Below, in pieces: positions 9,154 through 17,621 of a DNA stretch of 64,000 bases (position 1 is the stretch's first letter; each line of letters starts with the position of its first letter). Made by a program: the position numbers and the translations under genes. Source of the DNA: Eutrophobius brisbanensis (GTDB lineage: Bacteria; Pseudomonadota; Gammaproteobacteria; Eutrophobiales; Eutrophobiaceae); contig JAYPQE010000003.1 of the NCBI GenBank assembly GCA_038131795.1, forward strand, positions 992,001 through 1,056,000, read 5' to 3'. Under the pieces are notes generated by a model. It had not been told where the DNA came from, ran no database searches, and saw nothing but the letters and a program-made list of their open reading frames with translations.

Positions 9154-9618
9154 ATGAATATAAAAATATATACCCTGATGTTAATTTGTTTGTTTGGGGT
9201 GACTTTGCTCTCTTCGACATCTGCACAAATAGAGCCTGGCAGACCCGTTGTCATCCTGCTGACACCAAAATCCATATATGCTGGTTCCCTGGATTCTGAT
9301 CAACCTGATTATGAATCCGCCAGTATTGAAGGTCTATTCAGTAATGAAACTTTCGGTATGATAGATAAATGGTTTGCCTTTGAAATTGCATTGCAAGGTA
9401 TTTTTTATAATGGTTTAAATATAAGGCCGGAAAACCAGATGCTCATACTTGCCATCCCACCAGGTAATAACCGTGATACATGGCTGCAAATAGTCTCAAT
9501 TTTATTTGATCGTTTTAATGTTCCGGAACTTTACATACATGAAACAGACGTTTGGAGCAAAGCGATCACACCTGAACTGACCCCTGGAGAAAAACTATAC
9601 TGGATATCCAGTGACTAA
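9154..9618 (+). CDS. Exported protein resembling actin subdomain 1 (no nucleotide loop)
   Basis: The product is 154 aa, with a Sec signal peptide ending near STSAQ. From the mature N-terminus it aligns with eukaryotic-type actin as I remember it. Residue numbers here count from a GTG one codon upstream of the chosen ATG. YAGSLDSDQP (43-52) and the following SIEG match actin KAGFAGDDAP...SIVG with identical spacing. FYNGLNIRPEN (85-95) matches FYNELRVAPEE, and LFDRFNVPELY (118-128) matches MFETFNTPAMY, with no gap between these two blocks. The actin phosphate loop (DNGSG) is replaced by LLTPK, the subdomain 2 region is absent, and the protein ends where the second phosphate loop would begin. 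It is therefore at most a non-ATP-binding actin-fold fragment. Chance similarity is possible but unlikely given the equal spacing. Confidence 0.7.
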   Translation: MNIKIYTLMLICLFGVTLLSSTSAQIEPGRPVVILLTPKSIYAGSLDSDQPDYESASIEGLFSNETFGMIDKWFAFEIALQGIFYNGLNIRPENQMLILAIPPGNNRDTWLQIVSILFDRFNVPELYIHETDVWSKAITPELTPGEKLYWISSD

Positions 9619-9741
9619 TTCATCATTTTAAACAGCCATCAATAACCCCAGGCAACTCAGGATTCCAAATACCGGCATCGAGGATATTTCCAGACCCATA
9701 AAACACAATTTGGGGTAAGGTAACAACCCGCCTTAACTCAT

Positions 9742-11706
9742 TCATTTACCTTCATGATATTGGAAAAAGCGTTCAACCTCTTCAATTTTATTATACATGC
9801 GCATATCAGGCATGCTCTTGAGAAATACCTTGCCATAAGACTTACCTGTCAACCTTGGATCACAGATCATTAACACACCATAATCCCTGGTATCGCGAAT
9901 TAACCTGCCAATACCCTGTTTAAGACTAATGACTGCCTCCGGCAATTGATATTCCATAAAAGCATTACCGCCCTGCTCTTCTATGCGTTTTAATCTAGCC
10001 TTCAATACCGGATCATCGGGGGTTGCAAATGGCAGCTTATCAATAATGACACAGGACAGAGCCTGGCCTTTTACATCCACGCCCTCCCAAAAACTGGAGG
10101 TACCTAGCAGGATACTATGCGGTGTTTCCCTGAAAGCATCCAGCAATTCAGTCCTGGGAGCATCTCCCTGTATAAAAACGGGATATGAAATCTTATTACC
10201 AATTATCTCTGCTGCAATCCTTAATGCCCTGTGACTGGTAAACAGAAAAAAAGCATGCCCACTGGTCAATTCCAATACCGGCAATGCCGCTTCCACAACT
10301 AGCTCTGTGTACCCTTGTGACCTGGGATCAGGCAACCCGGGTGGAAGATATAACATTGCCTGTTTTTGAAAATCAAACGGGCTTGACCATGAATGGTGCC
10401 TTAGATCAGATAACCCCATTTGTTTCATATAATGATTAAAATTCTCTTTGATAGCCAGGGTGGCAGACGTATAAATACAAAGACAGTTATAATCGGCCAT
10501 CCTTAATTGAAATATATCCGACACATTTAATGGTGTCTGATGCAAAAGGAAACCTCTGCCTCTTATTTCAAGCCATTGAACAAAATCCGCACACGGATCA
10601 TCAATGAACATATTCAGCATATCAATGAAGGCATCACATCGTTTAGAACACAAATTCAGGTCTTTACCACGGTCTGCAAAGCCGTCCAGTATCTGGTGCA
10701 CTGCTATTATCCGATCGAACAGGTTAGTGAGGGCACTTTCCACCTCTTCTACCTGTTTGACTTCAAACCAGGCAGCACGGTTGTCATATTGATTAAATGC
10801 CAGGCGTAACTGTCTGGTTGCTGTTTCCAGTCTATCGAGGTTATCGAGTAACTCCTGCATGTCTGCCGCCTCAGCATAATAGGCCTGACGGGTATCTCTA
10901 ACCAACTCATAGAGTTGATTGCTGCTAATGGATTGCCCAAAAAACTGGGTTGCCAAATCCGGTAATTGATGGGCTTCATCGAAGATCACCACATCCGCAT
11001 TTGGCAGGATCTCGCCATAACCCTTTTCGCGTAGTGCCATATCTGCCAGTAATAAATGATGGTTAACCACTGTTAAATCCGACTCTGCGGCGTTTTTTCT
11101 TGCCTTGAAAACATGGCAATCATCATAAAAGGCACATTCTGTGCCCAGACAATTTTCCGTTGTCGAAGTGACCAAATACCTGATTTGGGCGTCTTCCGCG
11201 ATAACAGTCAATTCGGCCATATCACCGCTGTCCGTCTGGTTTGCCCATTGCCGGACCTCGAATAGCTGTGTAGCAAAACGCTGGTTCTCCGCGGTTTGTT
11301 CCCTTTCCATTAGTTCAAGTCGATACAGACAAAGATAATTTGCGCGGCCTTTTAAAAGTGAAGTGTGGATGGGGATACCGGTGGCCTGTTGAATAGTCTT
11401 TAAATCACGTTGATATAATTGATCCTGTAAATGTTTGGTGCCGGTAGAAATAATGACTTTTTTACCCGACAGGATTGCCGGAATAAGGTAGGCAAATGTT
11501 TTGCCTGTCCCGGTACCCGCCTCCAGTATAATGGACTGGTGGTCTTGTATAGCCTCATCGATTGATTGGGCCATTTCCAGCTGCTGAGGTCGAATCTGGT
11601 AGTTCTGGATTAACTCTGCTAAAGGGCCTGTTTCAGCCAGTATGTCCTCTGGTGTTAACACGTTATGATACTCGTCAGGCCCTGTCTGCCGGAAATGACA
11701 TAACAC
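9742..11706 (-). CDS. yoaA: ATP-dependent DNA helicase, DinG/YoaA family
   Basis: An XPD-like superfamily 2 helicase with an iron-sulfur cluster. Walker A is EAGTGTGKT (about residues 60-68) and the Walker B is DEAH. The Fe-S cysteines appear as one Cys in ANYLCLYR followed by CLGTEC and CAFYDDC. Motif VI is GIGRLIRDTRDYG near the C-terminus. Such helicases act in replication stress and repair. The first ATG (11706) overlaps the epmA coding end by 32 bp. A GTG at 11661, just past the epmA stop, begins VLTPEDILAETG and is an equally good start. It appears to be the last gene of efp-epmA-yoaA. Confidence 0.92.
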   Translation of the reverse strand: MLCHFRQTGPDEYHNVLTPEDILAETGPLAELIQNYQIRPQQLEMAQSIDEAIQDHQSIILEAGTGTGKTFAYLIPAILSGKKVIISTGTKHLQDQLYQRDLKTIQQATGIPIHTSLLKGRANYLCLYRLELMEREQTAENQRFATQLFEVRQWANQTDSGDMAELTVIAEDAQIRYLVTSTTENCLGTECAFYDDCHVFKARKNAAESDLTVVNHHLLLADMALREKGYGEILPNADVVIFDEAHQLPDLATQFFGQSISSNQLYELVRDTRQAYYAEAADMQELLDNLDRLETATRQLRLAFNQYDNRAAWFEVKQVEEVESALTNLFDRIIAVHQILDGFADRGKDLNLCSKRCDAFIDMLNMFIDDPCADFVQWLEIRGRGFLLHQTPLNVSDIFQLRMADYNCLCIYTSATLAIKENFNHYMKQMGLSDLRHHSWSSPFDFQKQAMLYLPPGLPDPRSQGYTELVVEAALPVLELTSGHAFFLFTSHRALRIAAEIIGNKISYPVFIQGDAPRTELLDAFRETPHSILLGTSSFWEGVDVKGQALSCVIIDKLPFATPDDPVLKARLKRIEEQGGNAFMEYQLPEAVISLKQGIGRLIRDTRDYGVLMICDPRLTGKSYGKVFLKSMPDMRMYNKIEEVERFFQYHEGK

Positions 11707-12634
11707 TCTCCAGAGACGGTAATTCCTGCATCTGCATAAACAGTCTGTCTAACCCTACCGCAACTCCTGCACAGTCAGGGAGACCATGTTCCAGGCTGTT
11801 AATCAAGTGCATATCAATAGGCATTTCTGGCTGACCTGATTTTTTTCGCAACTGATTATCTGATTTAAACCGTGAGACCTGTTCATTGACGTCAGCCAGT
11901 TCATAAAACCCATTGGCAATTTCGACTCCATGTATCAATAATTCAAAGCGTTCTGCAACAGGGACATCATCATGACGTATTCTCGCCAACGCTGCCTGGC
12001 AAACTGGAAAGTCATACAGTATCAAGGCCCGTTCACCTGACAGTGCGGGGGTGATTGTATGACTGAAAATAAAATCCAGCAGGCTCGCCCTATCATTTAC
12101 AATAGATTCCAGGCCATAATACCTGGCCTTTTCCTGCAAAGATTCAATATCTGCAAGATGTGGATTGAGTCCGGCACAGGTTTCAAAAACCTCGGCATAG
12201 GTCTTACGTTCAACATCAATAAATCCCAGTTTGGCTAGCAATAAAACGAACTCATCAATCAGATCATGCAGGTCAAACCCAACACGATACCATTCCAGCA
12301 TAGTAAATTCCGGTTGGTGGTGAGGGCCCATTTCCCGGTCTCTGAAGACCTTGCAAATTTGATAAATAGAACCACTCCCGGCCGCGATTAAACGTTTCAT
12401 CGCAAATTCTGGTGAGGTATTGAGAAAATAGCTGACAGGGCTGTTAGTAGATGGCGAATGATAAAATGTCTTGAAACTTTCCAGGTTTGGATCAGTGTTT
12501 GCGTAGCATGATAATACCGGCGTTTGCACTTCCATAATGTCTCTTTCCTCCATGAATCGACGTATGGTTTTATAAAGCTCTGCCCGTTGGCGTATGATAT
12601 CCAACGTAGCGCTGGGCTGCCAGTCCGTTGTCAA
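11675..12634 (-). CDS. epmA: EF-P--(R)-beta-lysine ligase
   Basis: EpmA (PoxA/GenX) is a class II lysyl-tRNA-synthetase paralogue that attaches (R)-beta-lysine to EF-P. It lacks the tRNA anticodon-binding domain, consistent with 319 aa. Class II motif 2 is seen as FRDREMGPHHQPEFTMLEWY (about residues 98-117), and motif 3 as GVAVGLDRLFMQM near the C-terminus. The neighbouring efp upstream and divergent epmB complete the pathway. The end of the gene overlaps the longest reading frame of the helicase. Confidence 0.96.
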   Translation of the reverse strand: MTTDWQPSATLDIIRQRAELYKTIRRFMEERDIMEVQTPVLSCYANTDPNLESFKTFYHSPSTNSPVSYFLNTSPEFAMKRLIAAGSGSIYQICKVFRDREMGPHHQPEFTMLEWYRVGFDLHDLIDEFVLLLAKLGFIDVERKTYAEVFETCAGLNPHLADIESLQEKARYYGLESIVNDRASLLDFIFSHTITPALSGERALILYDFPVCQAALARIRHDDVPVAERFELLIHGVEIANGFYELADVNEQVSRFKSDNQLRKKSGQPEMPIDMHLINSLEHGLPDCAGVAVGLDRLFMQMQELPSLESVMSFPADRA

Positions 12635-12664
12635 ACTGTGTACCTGAAGCTTTTACAACTGGTT

Positions 12665-13234
12665 TTAATCTTTTGCCCTGGACATATATTCACCGGTTCG
12701 GGTATCCACCCTGACCAGCTCACCTTCCTCTACAAATAACGGAACTTTGATAATTGCCCCGGTTTCCAGGGTGGCGGGTTTTGTGCCCCCGGTTGCCGTA
12801 TCACCCCTTACACCAGGATCGGTTTCAGTAATTTTCAATATAACAAAATTGGGGGGGGCCACGCTAAGCGGAGTATTATTCCACAGTGTCACCTCGCACT
12901 CTTCCTCACCTTTAATCCATTGTGCAGCTTCTGACACTGCATTTTTGTCAGCCATATACTGTTCGTAGCTTTTGGGATCCATGAAATGCCACATATCGCC
13001 GTCGTTGTAGAGGTATTGCAGGTTCAGATCAACCACATCCGCCGCTTCCACGGATTCACCTGATTTATAGGTTTTCTCCAGCACTCGACCGGTCTTTAAA
13101 TTTCGGATTCTCACCCGGTTAAAGGCCTGACCTTTTCCGGGTTTGACAAATTCATTTTCAATTATTGAACACGGATCGCCATCGATCATTAATTTCAAAC
13201 CTGATCGGAATTCATTTGTATTGTAAGTTGCCAT
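12665..13234 (-). CDS. efp: Elongation factor P
   Basis: EF-P enters the ribosomal E site and relieves stalling at polyproline stretches. The frame is open to 13306, but the ATG at 13234 gives the canonical MATYNTNEFRSGLK start, so that is used (189 aa). The modified lysine lies in the loop FVKPGKGQAFNR (about residue 33), with the Lys in PGKGQ intact and therefore a substrate for EpmA/EpmB. The C-terminal GAIIKVPLFVEEGE...DTRTGEY block matches the third domain. Divergent from epmB with about 50 bp between the probable starts. Confidence 0.97.
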   Translation of the reverse strand: MATYNTNEFRSGLKLMIDGDPCSIIENEFVKPGKGQAFNRVRIRNLKTGRVLEKTYKSGESVEAADVVDLNLQYLYNDGDMWHFMDPKSYEQYMADKNAVSEAAQWIKGEEECEVTLWNNTPLSVAPPNFVILKITETDPGVRGDTATGGTKPATLETGAIIKVPLFVEEGELVRVDTRTGEYMSRAKD

Positions 13235-13285
13235 AATATTTAATCCATAGTGCGTGATAAAGCGGCGTATGATACCTTGAAACCC

Positions 13286-14269
13286 ATGGGAATTTCGAGT
13301 TGGCAAACAGAATTACAATCCAGTATTGATCATTTTAAGGACCTGGCAGATGCCTGCGACCTGAAATCAAGTCAATCTGACGCCTCAGAACACCCCACAT
13401 ATGGGTTTGCGGTAAAGGCCCCCAGGGCATTTGTATCAAAAATAGACAAAAATAACCCCGCTGACCCATTGCTTCTGCAGATTTTACCCACCCAGGATGA
13501 AGGACGTCATTTTCCAGGATTCAAGGCTGATGCTGTCGATGAGGCAAATAAGCATGTAATACCGGGCCTGATAAAAAAATACCATGGCAGGGCCTTATTA
13601 ATTACCACGGCCTCCTGTGCCATACATTGCCGGTATTGCTTCAGGCGTCACTATCCCTACCAGGATAACCAGGCGGGCCATAACAACTGGTCTGAGGCCA
13701 TTTCAGCCATAAAGGGTGATCCCACCTTATTTGAAATCATTTTAAGTGGAGGGGATCCCCTCTCAATTTCTGATGGGAAACTAGAAAAGTTAATCGGCCT
13801 GCTTGAAGACATACCGCATCTGAAAATTCTCAGAATACATACCCGTTTTCCAGCCGTGCTTCCCAGCCGCATCACCAACCAGCTTCTTGAAATGTTAACG
13901 CATACACGCTTTAAAATTACGATGATATTGCACATCAATCATCCCAATGAAATCGGTGATGACGTTGTGCATGCACTTAAAAACCTGCATCGGACCGGCA
14001 TCCAGTTACTAAACCAATCAGTTTTGCTAAAAGGTATAAATGATGATGCCCGGATACTGATCAGGCTCAGTGAAGAGTTATATTCCAATTATGTACTACC
14101 TTATTACCTGCATCTACTTGATCCAGTACAGGGAGCCGCCCATTTTGATGTGGCAGAGGACAGTGCAAGAAGTCTGATGAATACCATGCGCGAACAGCTA
14201 CCGGGCTATCTGGTCCCACGACTGGTCAGGGAAACCCCCAATGCACCCTATAAAATACCAGTGGATTGA
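13286..14269 (+). CDS. epmB: EF-P (R)-beta-lysylation protein, lysine 2,3-aminomutase-like
   Basis: EpmB is a radical-SAM, PLP-dependent aminomutase that makes (R)-beta-lysine for EpmA. The CxxxCxxC cluster motif is CAIHCRYC followed by FRRHYPY (about residues 111-125 from this start). A glycine-rich ILSGGDPLS SAM motif and the late PYYLHLLDPV(Q)GAAHF stretch with the PLP region are present. The frame is open from a GTG at 13250, but the ATG at 13286 (MGISSWQTEL) matches the usual N-terminus better. It sits back to back with efp. Confidence 0.94.
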   Translation: MGISSWQTELQSSIDHFKDLADACDLKSSQSDASEHPTYGFAVKAPRAFVSKIDKNNPADPLLLQILPTQDEGRHFPGFKADAVDEANKHVIPGLIKKYHGRALLITTASCAIHCRYCFRRHYPYQDNQAGHNNWSEAISAIKGDPTLFEIILSGGDPLSISDGKLEKLIGLLEDIPHLKILRIHTRFPAVLPSRITNQLLEMLTHTRFKITMILHINHPNEIGDDVVHALKNLHRTGIQLLNQSVLLKGINDDARILIRLSEELYSNYVLPYYLHLLDPVQGAAHFDVAEDSARSLMNTMREQLPGYLVPRLVRETPNAPYKIPVD

Positions 14270-14419
14270 TTGTCACTATCATTCCACCATCCTGCTTTTA
14301 CATATGTAACTTGTCACTGTTCGCCCACGACTAAATTACCCAGTCTATTCGACAGCATCCTACTGGGCAGAGGATCTGTTAAGCCACAACCCCATTGGGT
14401 AATGTCCCTGTCTAATTGT

Positions 14420-14668
14420 CTATTTCTTTATCCTGGACCTGGCCTTTTCCGCTGCCTTTTTCAGTTTGGTCATTTGTTTCTTCTCCCAGCGTTCACCGGC
14501 GACCAGCATTTTTTTGGCCTTTTTCTCGCTGTTCTTTACCAGTTCTTTCTCACGCTTGAGGGCGTCATCTAACAGATCTTTTAATAATGCAATTTCATTC
14601 CGTGCCGACGCCCTGGCGGCCCTGAGCGCCGCCTTGGTGACATCCAGTTCTTTTTTTAATGCACTCAC
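14420..14668 (-). CDS. Lys/Ala-rich coiled-coil protein, second part of a stop-split histone-like gene
   Basis: An 82-aa, highly charged helical protein with heptad-like LDVTKAALRAARASARNE and a basic tail ending ARSRIKK. It begins at GTG 14668 in exactly the same frame as the lysine-rich reading frame upstream, separated from it only by TAG (14672-14674) and one CTG codon. Proteins with a KTAKK-type basic N-terminus followed by such a coiled coil occur as single histone-H1/AlgP-like proteins in related bacteria, so I infer one ancestral gene split by a nonsense mutation. An AGGG eight bases before the GTG could allow independent, coupled translation, so it may still be expressed. Confidence 0.6.
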   Translation of the reverse strand: MSALKKELDVTKAALRAARASARNEIALLKDLLDDALKREKELVKNSEKKAKKMLVAGERWEKKQMTKLKKAAEKARSRIKK

Positions 14669-14671
14669 CAG

Positions 14672-14860
14672 CTATGCCCTACTTTTTTTAGCGTCTTTTT
14701 GTTTTGTCACCCTGGTTTTCATTGCCGTGGATTTTTTCTTTTTTGCAACGGGCTTTTTCTTTCCTGTAGATTTTTTACTGGCGCCAGTTTTTTTTGTAGC
14801 GGTTTTCTTTTGTGTCGGTGTTTTTTGGGGATTACTATTATTAATTTCCGGGTCATTCAT
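14672..14860 (-). CDS. Lysine-rich histone H1-like protein, first part of a stop-split gene
   Basis: The 62-aa product is about one third lysine, with KKTATKKTGASKKSTGKKKP-type low-complexity sequence typical of bacterial histone-H1-like or AlgP-like DNA-binding tails. It ends at TAG 14672-14674. The frame continues without shift into the coiled-coil reading frame 14420-14668. The likely original product would be about 146 residues: a basic DNA-binding tail followed by a coiled coil. Either a nonsense-split gene or two coupled genes is possible. Function is inferred from composition only. Confidence 0.6.
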   Translation of the reverse strand: MNDPEINNSNPQKTPTQKKTATKKTGASKKSTGKKKPVAKKKKSTAMKTRVTKQKDAKKSRA

Positions 14861-15242
14861 CAGTCTGCTCTTCCCTAAATAATCTGTATATTAGTAATGA
14901 TTATATTATTGTCTGCGAATTAGTATGATTAAGATCAAAGTGAAATCATATTACAACTTTCACATTATCATGTTTCCATTTTACCTGCTTGATTTTACTG
15001 AATATTTCATTCTCTTATGAACTTTAAAATATTTCAGGATAAATAGATATGACGTCTATCAATCATTTCCCATATACCCAACCACAATAGACATAGAAAC
15101 CAATTATGCGTGTACCAGTTAATGTACTGACAAATTGCAAATAAGTATTGAATATTTTGTTTGCCCCATTTTTGCTTTGCGCTGGAAATTTCATATGGAT
15201 ATACTCGCGCATAAATAACTAATTTGATGATTGAGGATTAGC
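14861..15242. other. AT-rich intergenic region upstream of the decarboxylase-like gene
   Basis: About 380 bp of AT-rich sequence between the divergent histone-like gene and the amidohydrolase. No convincing reading frame, RNA gene or terminator was seen. A GAGGA ribosome-binding site lies just before 15243. The region must hold promoters for both flanking genes, but none could be placed with confidence. Confidence 0.5.
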
Positions 15243-16226
15243 ATGAAAGGAAAAATTGCATTTGAAGAACATTTTGCGATACCGGACACCTCGGAACAGG
15301 CAAAGCCTTTTGCCGGAGACAGTGGTATCTGGTACGATTTTACCCGCGAGATTCTGGATCTCGATGAAGAGCGTCTGGAACACATGGATAAAAGCGGTAT
15401 TGAACTTGCTTTGCTATCACTTAATGCGCCTGGCCTGCAATCCATATTAAATGCTGATGAAGCCATGAATGTAGCTAAAAAGGCCAATGACACCATGGCA
15501 GAGGCCGCCCAGAAATATCCCGGTCGTTACGGTGGTATGGCTGCCCTGCCCATGCATGACCCTGATACAGCGGCTGAAGAACTTACCCGTTGTGTCAGGG
15601 AACTGGGGCATAAAGGCATCCTGGTCAATGGCTTTCAGCAAATTGATCAACCTGAAAACCAGGCATACTACGATCAACCCGAATACCGTCCCTTCTGGGC
15701 AACAGTCCAGGAGCTGGATGTGCCCTTTTACCTGCATCCGAGGATGACCATTCCATCACAGGCCCGGGCCTATCAGGATCACCCCTGGTTAATGAGTTCA
15801 CCCTGGGGCTTTGCAGTGGAAACATCCATTCATGCACTGCGTCTATGTGGCTCCGGGTTATTCGAAGATTATCCCAAGCTGAAAATTTGCCTGGGGCATC
15901 TTGGTGAAGGTATCCCCTTTGGATTATGGCGAATTGATGCCCGCATGGCTTTCTCTCCCAGAGGCTACCGCGGGAAACGCCCATTGGGTGACTATTTTAG
16001 AGAAAATTTCCACCTGACAATCAGTGGCAATTTCAACGATGCCGCATTCAGATGCACCCTGGATATGTTTGATAATGATAAGATTTATTACAGTGCGGAT
16101 TATCCATTTGAAAGGATGGAAGATGCCTCTGATTGGTTTGACAATACCCAGGTGATCAATGACGAACAACGACAAAAAATGGGCCGGGAGCACGCTATTA
16201 AATTGTTTAAGCTGGACCTGGATTAA
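15243..16226 (+). CDS. Amidohydrolase-fold decarboxylase (gamma-resorcylate / 2,3-dihydroxybenzoate decarboxylase-like)
   Basis: The protein (327 aa from ATG 15243, preceded by GAGGA) closely follows the gamma-resorcylate decarboxylase pattern. It begins MKGKIAFEEHFAIPDT with the Glu-x-His metal ligands, and continues with SLNAPGLQ, ALPMHDPDTAAEELTRCV, VPFYLHPR with the metal His, CLGHLGEGIPF with the catalytic His, and SADYPFE with the metal Asp. These enzymes reversibly decarboxylate hydroxybenzoates non-oxidatively with Zn or Mn. No other aromatic-degradation genes lie nearby, so the substrate is inferred only at the family level. It converges on a LEA14-like pseudogene across a small inverted repeat. 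Confidence 0.88.
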   Translation: MKGKIAFEEHFAIPDTSEQAKPFAGDSGIWYDFTREILDLDEERLEHMDKSGIELALLSLNAPGLQSILNADEAMNVAKKANDTMAEAAQKYPGRYGGMAALPMHDPDTAAEELTRCVRELGHKGILVNGFQQIDQPENQAYYDQPEYRPFWATVQELDVPFYLHPRMTIPSQARAYQDHPWLMSSPWGFAVETSIHALRLCGSGLFEDYPKLKICLGHLGEGIPFGLWRIDARMAFSPRGYRGKRPLGDYFRENFHLTISGNFNDAAFRCTLDMFDNDKIYYSADYPFERMEDASDWFDNTQVINDEQRQKMGREHAIKLFKLDLD

Positions 16227-16246
16227 ATAATAATATTATCCAGGTC
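16215..16246. terminator. Inverted repeat between convergent genes, possible bidirectional terminator
   Basis: GACCTGGAT at 16215-16223 pairs perfectly with ATCCAGGTC at 16238-16246 across an AT-rich 14-base loop. It straddles the decarboxylase stop codon and precedes the convergent LEA14-like gene. No strong U tract follows on either strand, so terminator function is tentative. Confidence 0.4.
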
Positions 16247-16255
16247 GGTGTCTGA

Positions 16256-16711
16256 CTAAAGACGAAGTTTTCCGGTTTCACCAATCGTCACAATGGGATA
16301 CGCCTGGCCCAGATCCATCCTGGCATTAAAATCATAACTCACTGTATCGCTGCTGCGTCGTGTTAAATCCCGTAACAGATTAATACTGCCGATCAGGTTA
16401 ATCTGGGCAATCACGGTAACGGCCGCTTCATCATACGGTCCGATATCTGGAAGATCATTGGCAACTCCGGAAACAATTTTATTACCTTCCATACTGATAT
16501 CATAACTCATCCCCATTATTTCCAATGGAAAACGATTTGGATTAGTCACTCATAGCGTAATTTCAAATTCGGGACTCAAGCCAGCAGAATTTCTAAATTC
16601 AATATTCATAATTGAAAATGCCGGTTCCTGAAAATCCGTTGGAATTGTGGCGCATGCCGCTATCAATGCCAGTGTACATATATCGACTGCATTTTTATAA
16701 AAATTAAACAT
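16256..16711 (-). pseudogene. LEA14-like (WHy domain) lipoprotein gene interrupted by an in-frame TGA
   Basis: From ATG 16711 the frame encodes a hydrophobic N-terminus ending in LIAACA, which looks like a lipobox, then FSIMNIEFRNSAGLSPEFEITL, then TGA at 16550-16552. It continues directly in frame as VTNPNRFPLEIMGMSYDIS...GNKIVSG. The pattern FEI.L(R)VTNPN..PLEI.G..Y.I...G is the LEA14/WHy domain core, and the stop sits exactly where a residue such as Arg is expected, so CGA to TGA is the simplest explanation. Without the stop the product would be about 151 aa. The downstream part alone could start at GTG 16549 but would lack the signal peptide and the first strands. Confidence 0.8.
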
Positions 16712-16730
16712 TTTAGTTGTCCATAAAAAG

Positions 16731-17006
16731 TCAGAAACGTCTGGATTTCTTCAACCCTGGATTGACACTGTCAAGTTGGGCCTGCACATCGTCGACACTG
16801 CATTCATACACAATCTCCCTGCCCATCACGTTCCCTGCATAGGCTTTCCGGGTACGTGTAGGAATCAGATCACAACTGACACTGTGCACCCCCTGCCCAA
16901 CTACCACCTGGATACGTTCGGCCTTTTTATTCAAAACGACCACATCCATGGTCTGACCGCTCTCTGTAACCCTAACTGTTATTTTTTCATCATTCATTGT
17001 ATTCAC
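16731..17006 (-). CDS. Conserved small protein of unknown function
   Basis: A 91-aa product (88 aa if it starts at the ATG at 16997, MNDEKITV) made largely of predicted beta strands, with a conserved-looking VGQGVHSVSCDLIPTRTRKA segment and a final basic LKKSRRF. I do not recognise a named domain. It contains two cysteines and no signal or membrane segment. It lies 20 bp upstream of the LEA14-like pseudogene on the same strand and downstream of nnrU. Confidence 0.6.
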   Translation of the reverse strand: MNTMNDEKITVRVTESGQTMDVVVLNKKAERIQVVVGQGVHSVSCDLIPTRTRKAYAGNVMGREIVYECSVDDVQAQLDSVNPGLKKSRRF

Positions 17007-17051
17007 TTCATTTTTTAATTATGACCTTATGACTTATTAAGATCTAACGAA

Positions 17052-17621
17052 TTATCCAAATGGTCTCACGCCGATTAATGGTCCATGCAGAAAAATTCCA
17101 AAAACCACATACAGAATCAGCCCGCCTACGATACATATTATCAAATTTATTTTAGATTCTGGCACATGAGGCACTGCTCTAACCGGCCTTCTTTTAACTG
17201 AGATCCGATCAAATACTACCCATGCAAGAAAGCTGCCAAATAAAATTAGATCAGCAGATGAACCATTTACCAGCAAATGGGCCACTGCCCAGAGTTTAAC
17301 GGCCACCAGTTGTGGATGCTTAATCTTATGATTAATGGTACTGGGAAAATAGGGCGCCAACATCAAGATAAAAAATGGCAACAGGAGTAACGCAGAGAGA
17401 TGCCTTAATCCAGTGGGTGATACATATATGATATTTGCAGTTAAACGATACTCGCCATAACCATTGATAATCAGGAGCAGACCGATTACGGATATCAGGC
17501 TATATATGCCTTTCCACAGCAGTTCATTTTTCCCAGCCATCTGATTGCGAAATGACAATGCGAATATTGAGATTGAGTGTATACCCAAAAATACTACCAA
17601 CCCGGTTATTAACTTAATCAT
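17052..17621 (-). CDS. NnrU family membrane protein
   Basis: A polytopic inner-membrane protein of 189 aa with about six hydrophobic segments. The NnrU pattern is recognisable: a TGLRHLSALLLLPFFILM segment, IKHPQLVAVKLWAVAHLLVNG with the His residues typical of this family, and LILFGSFLAWVVFDRISVKRR. NnrU was first linked to nitric oxide or nitrite metabolism and shares a fold with isoprenylcysteine-methyltransferase-like membrane proteins. No denitrification genes are in the window. Its start overlaps the end of the upstream exported protein by 8 bp, so they are coupled. Confidence 0.88.
   Translation of the reverse strand: MIKLITGLVVFLGIHSISIFALSFRNQMAGKNELLWKGIYSLISVIGLLLIINGYGEYRLTANIIYVSPTGLRHLSALLLLPFFILMLAPYFPSTINHKIKHPQLVAVKLWAVAHLLVNGSSADLILFGSFLAWVVFDRISVKRRPVRAVPHVPESKINLIICIVGGLILYVVFGIFLHGPLIGVRPFG

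Noticed and set aside
16550..16552. Selenocysteine at the LEA14 TGA
   Set aside because: LEA14 proteins have no redox Cys at this site, and no SECIS-like hairpin was apparent just after the codon.
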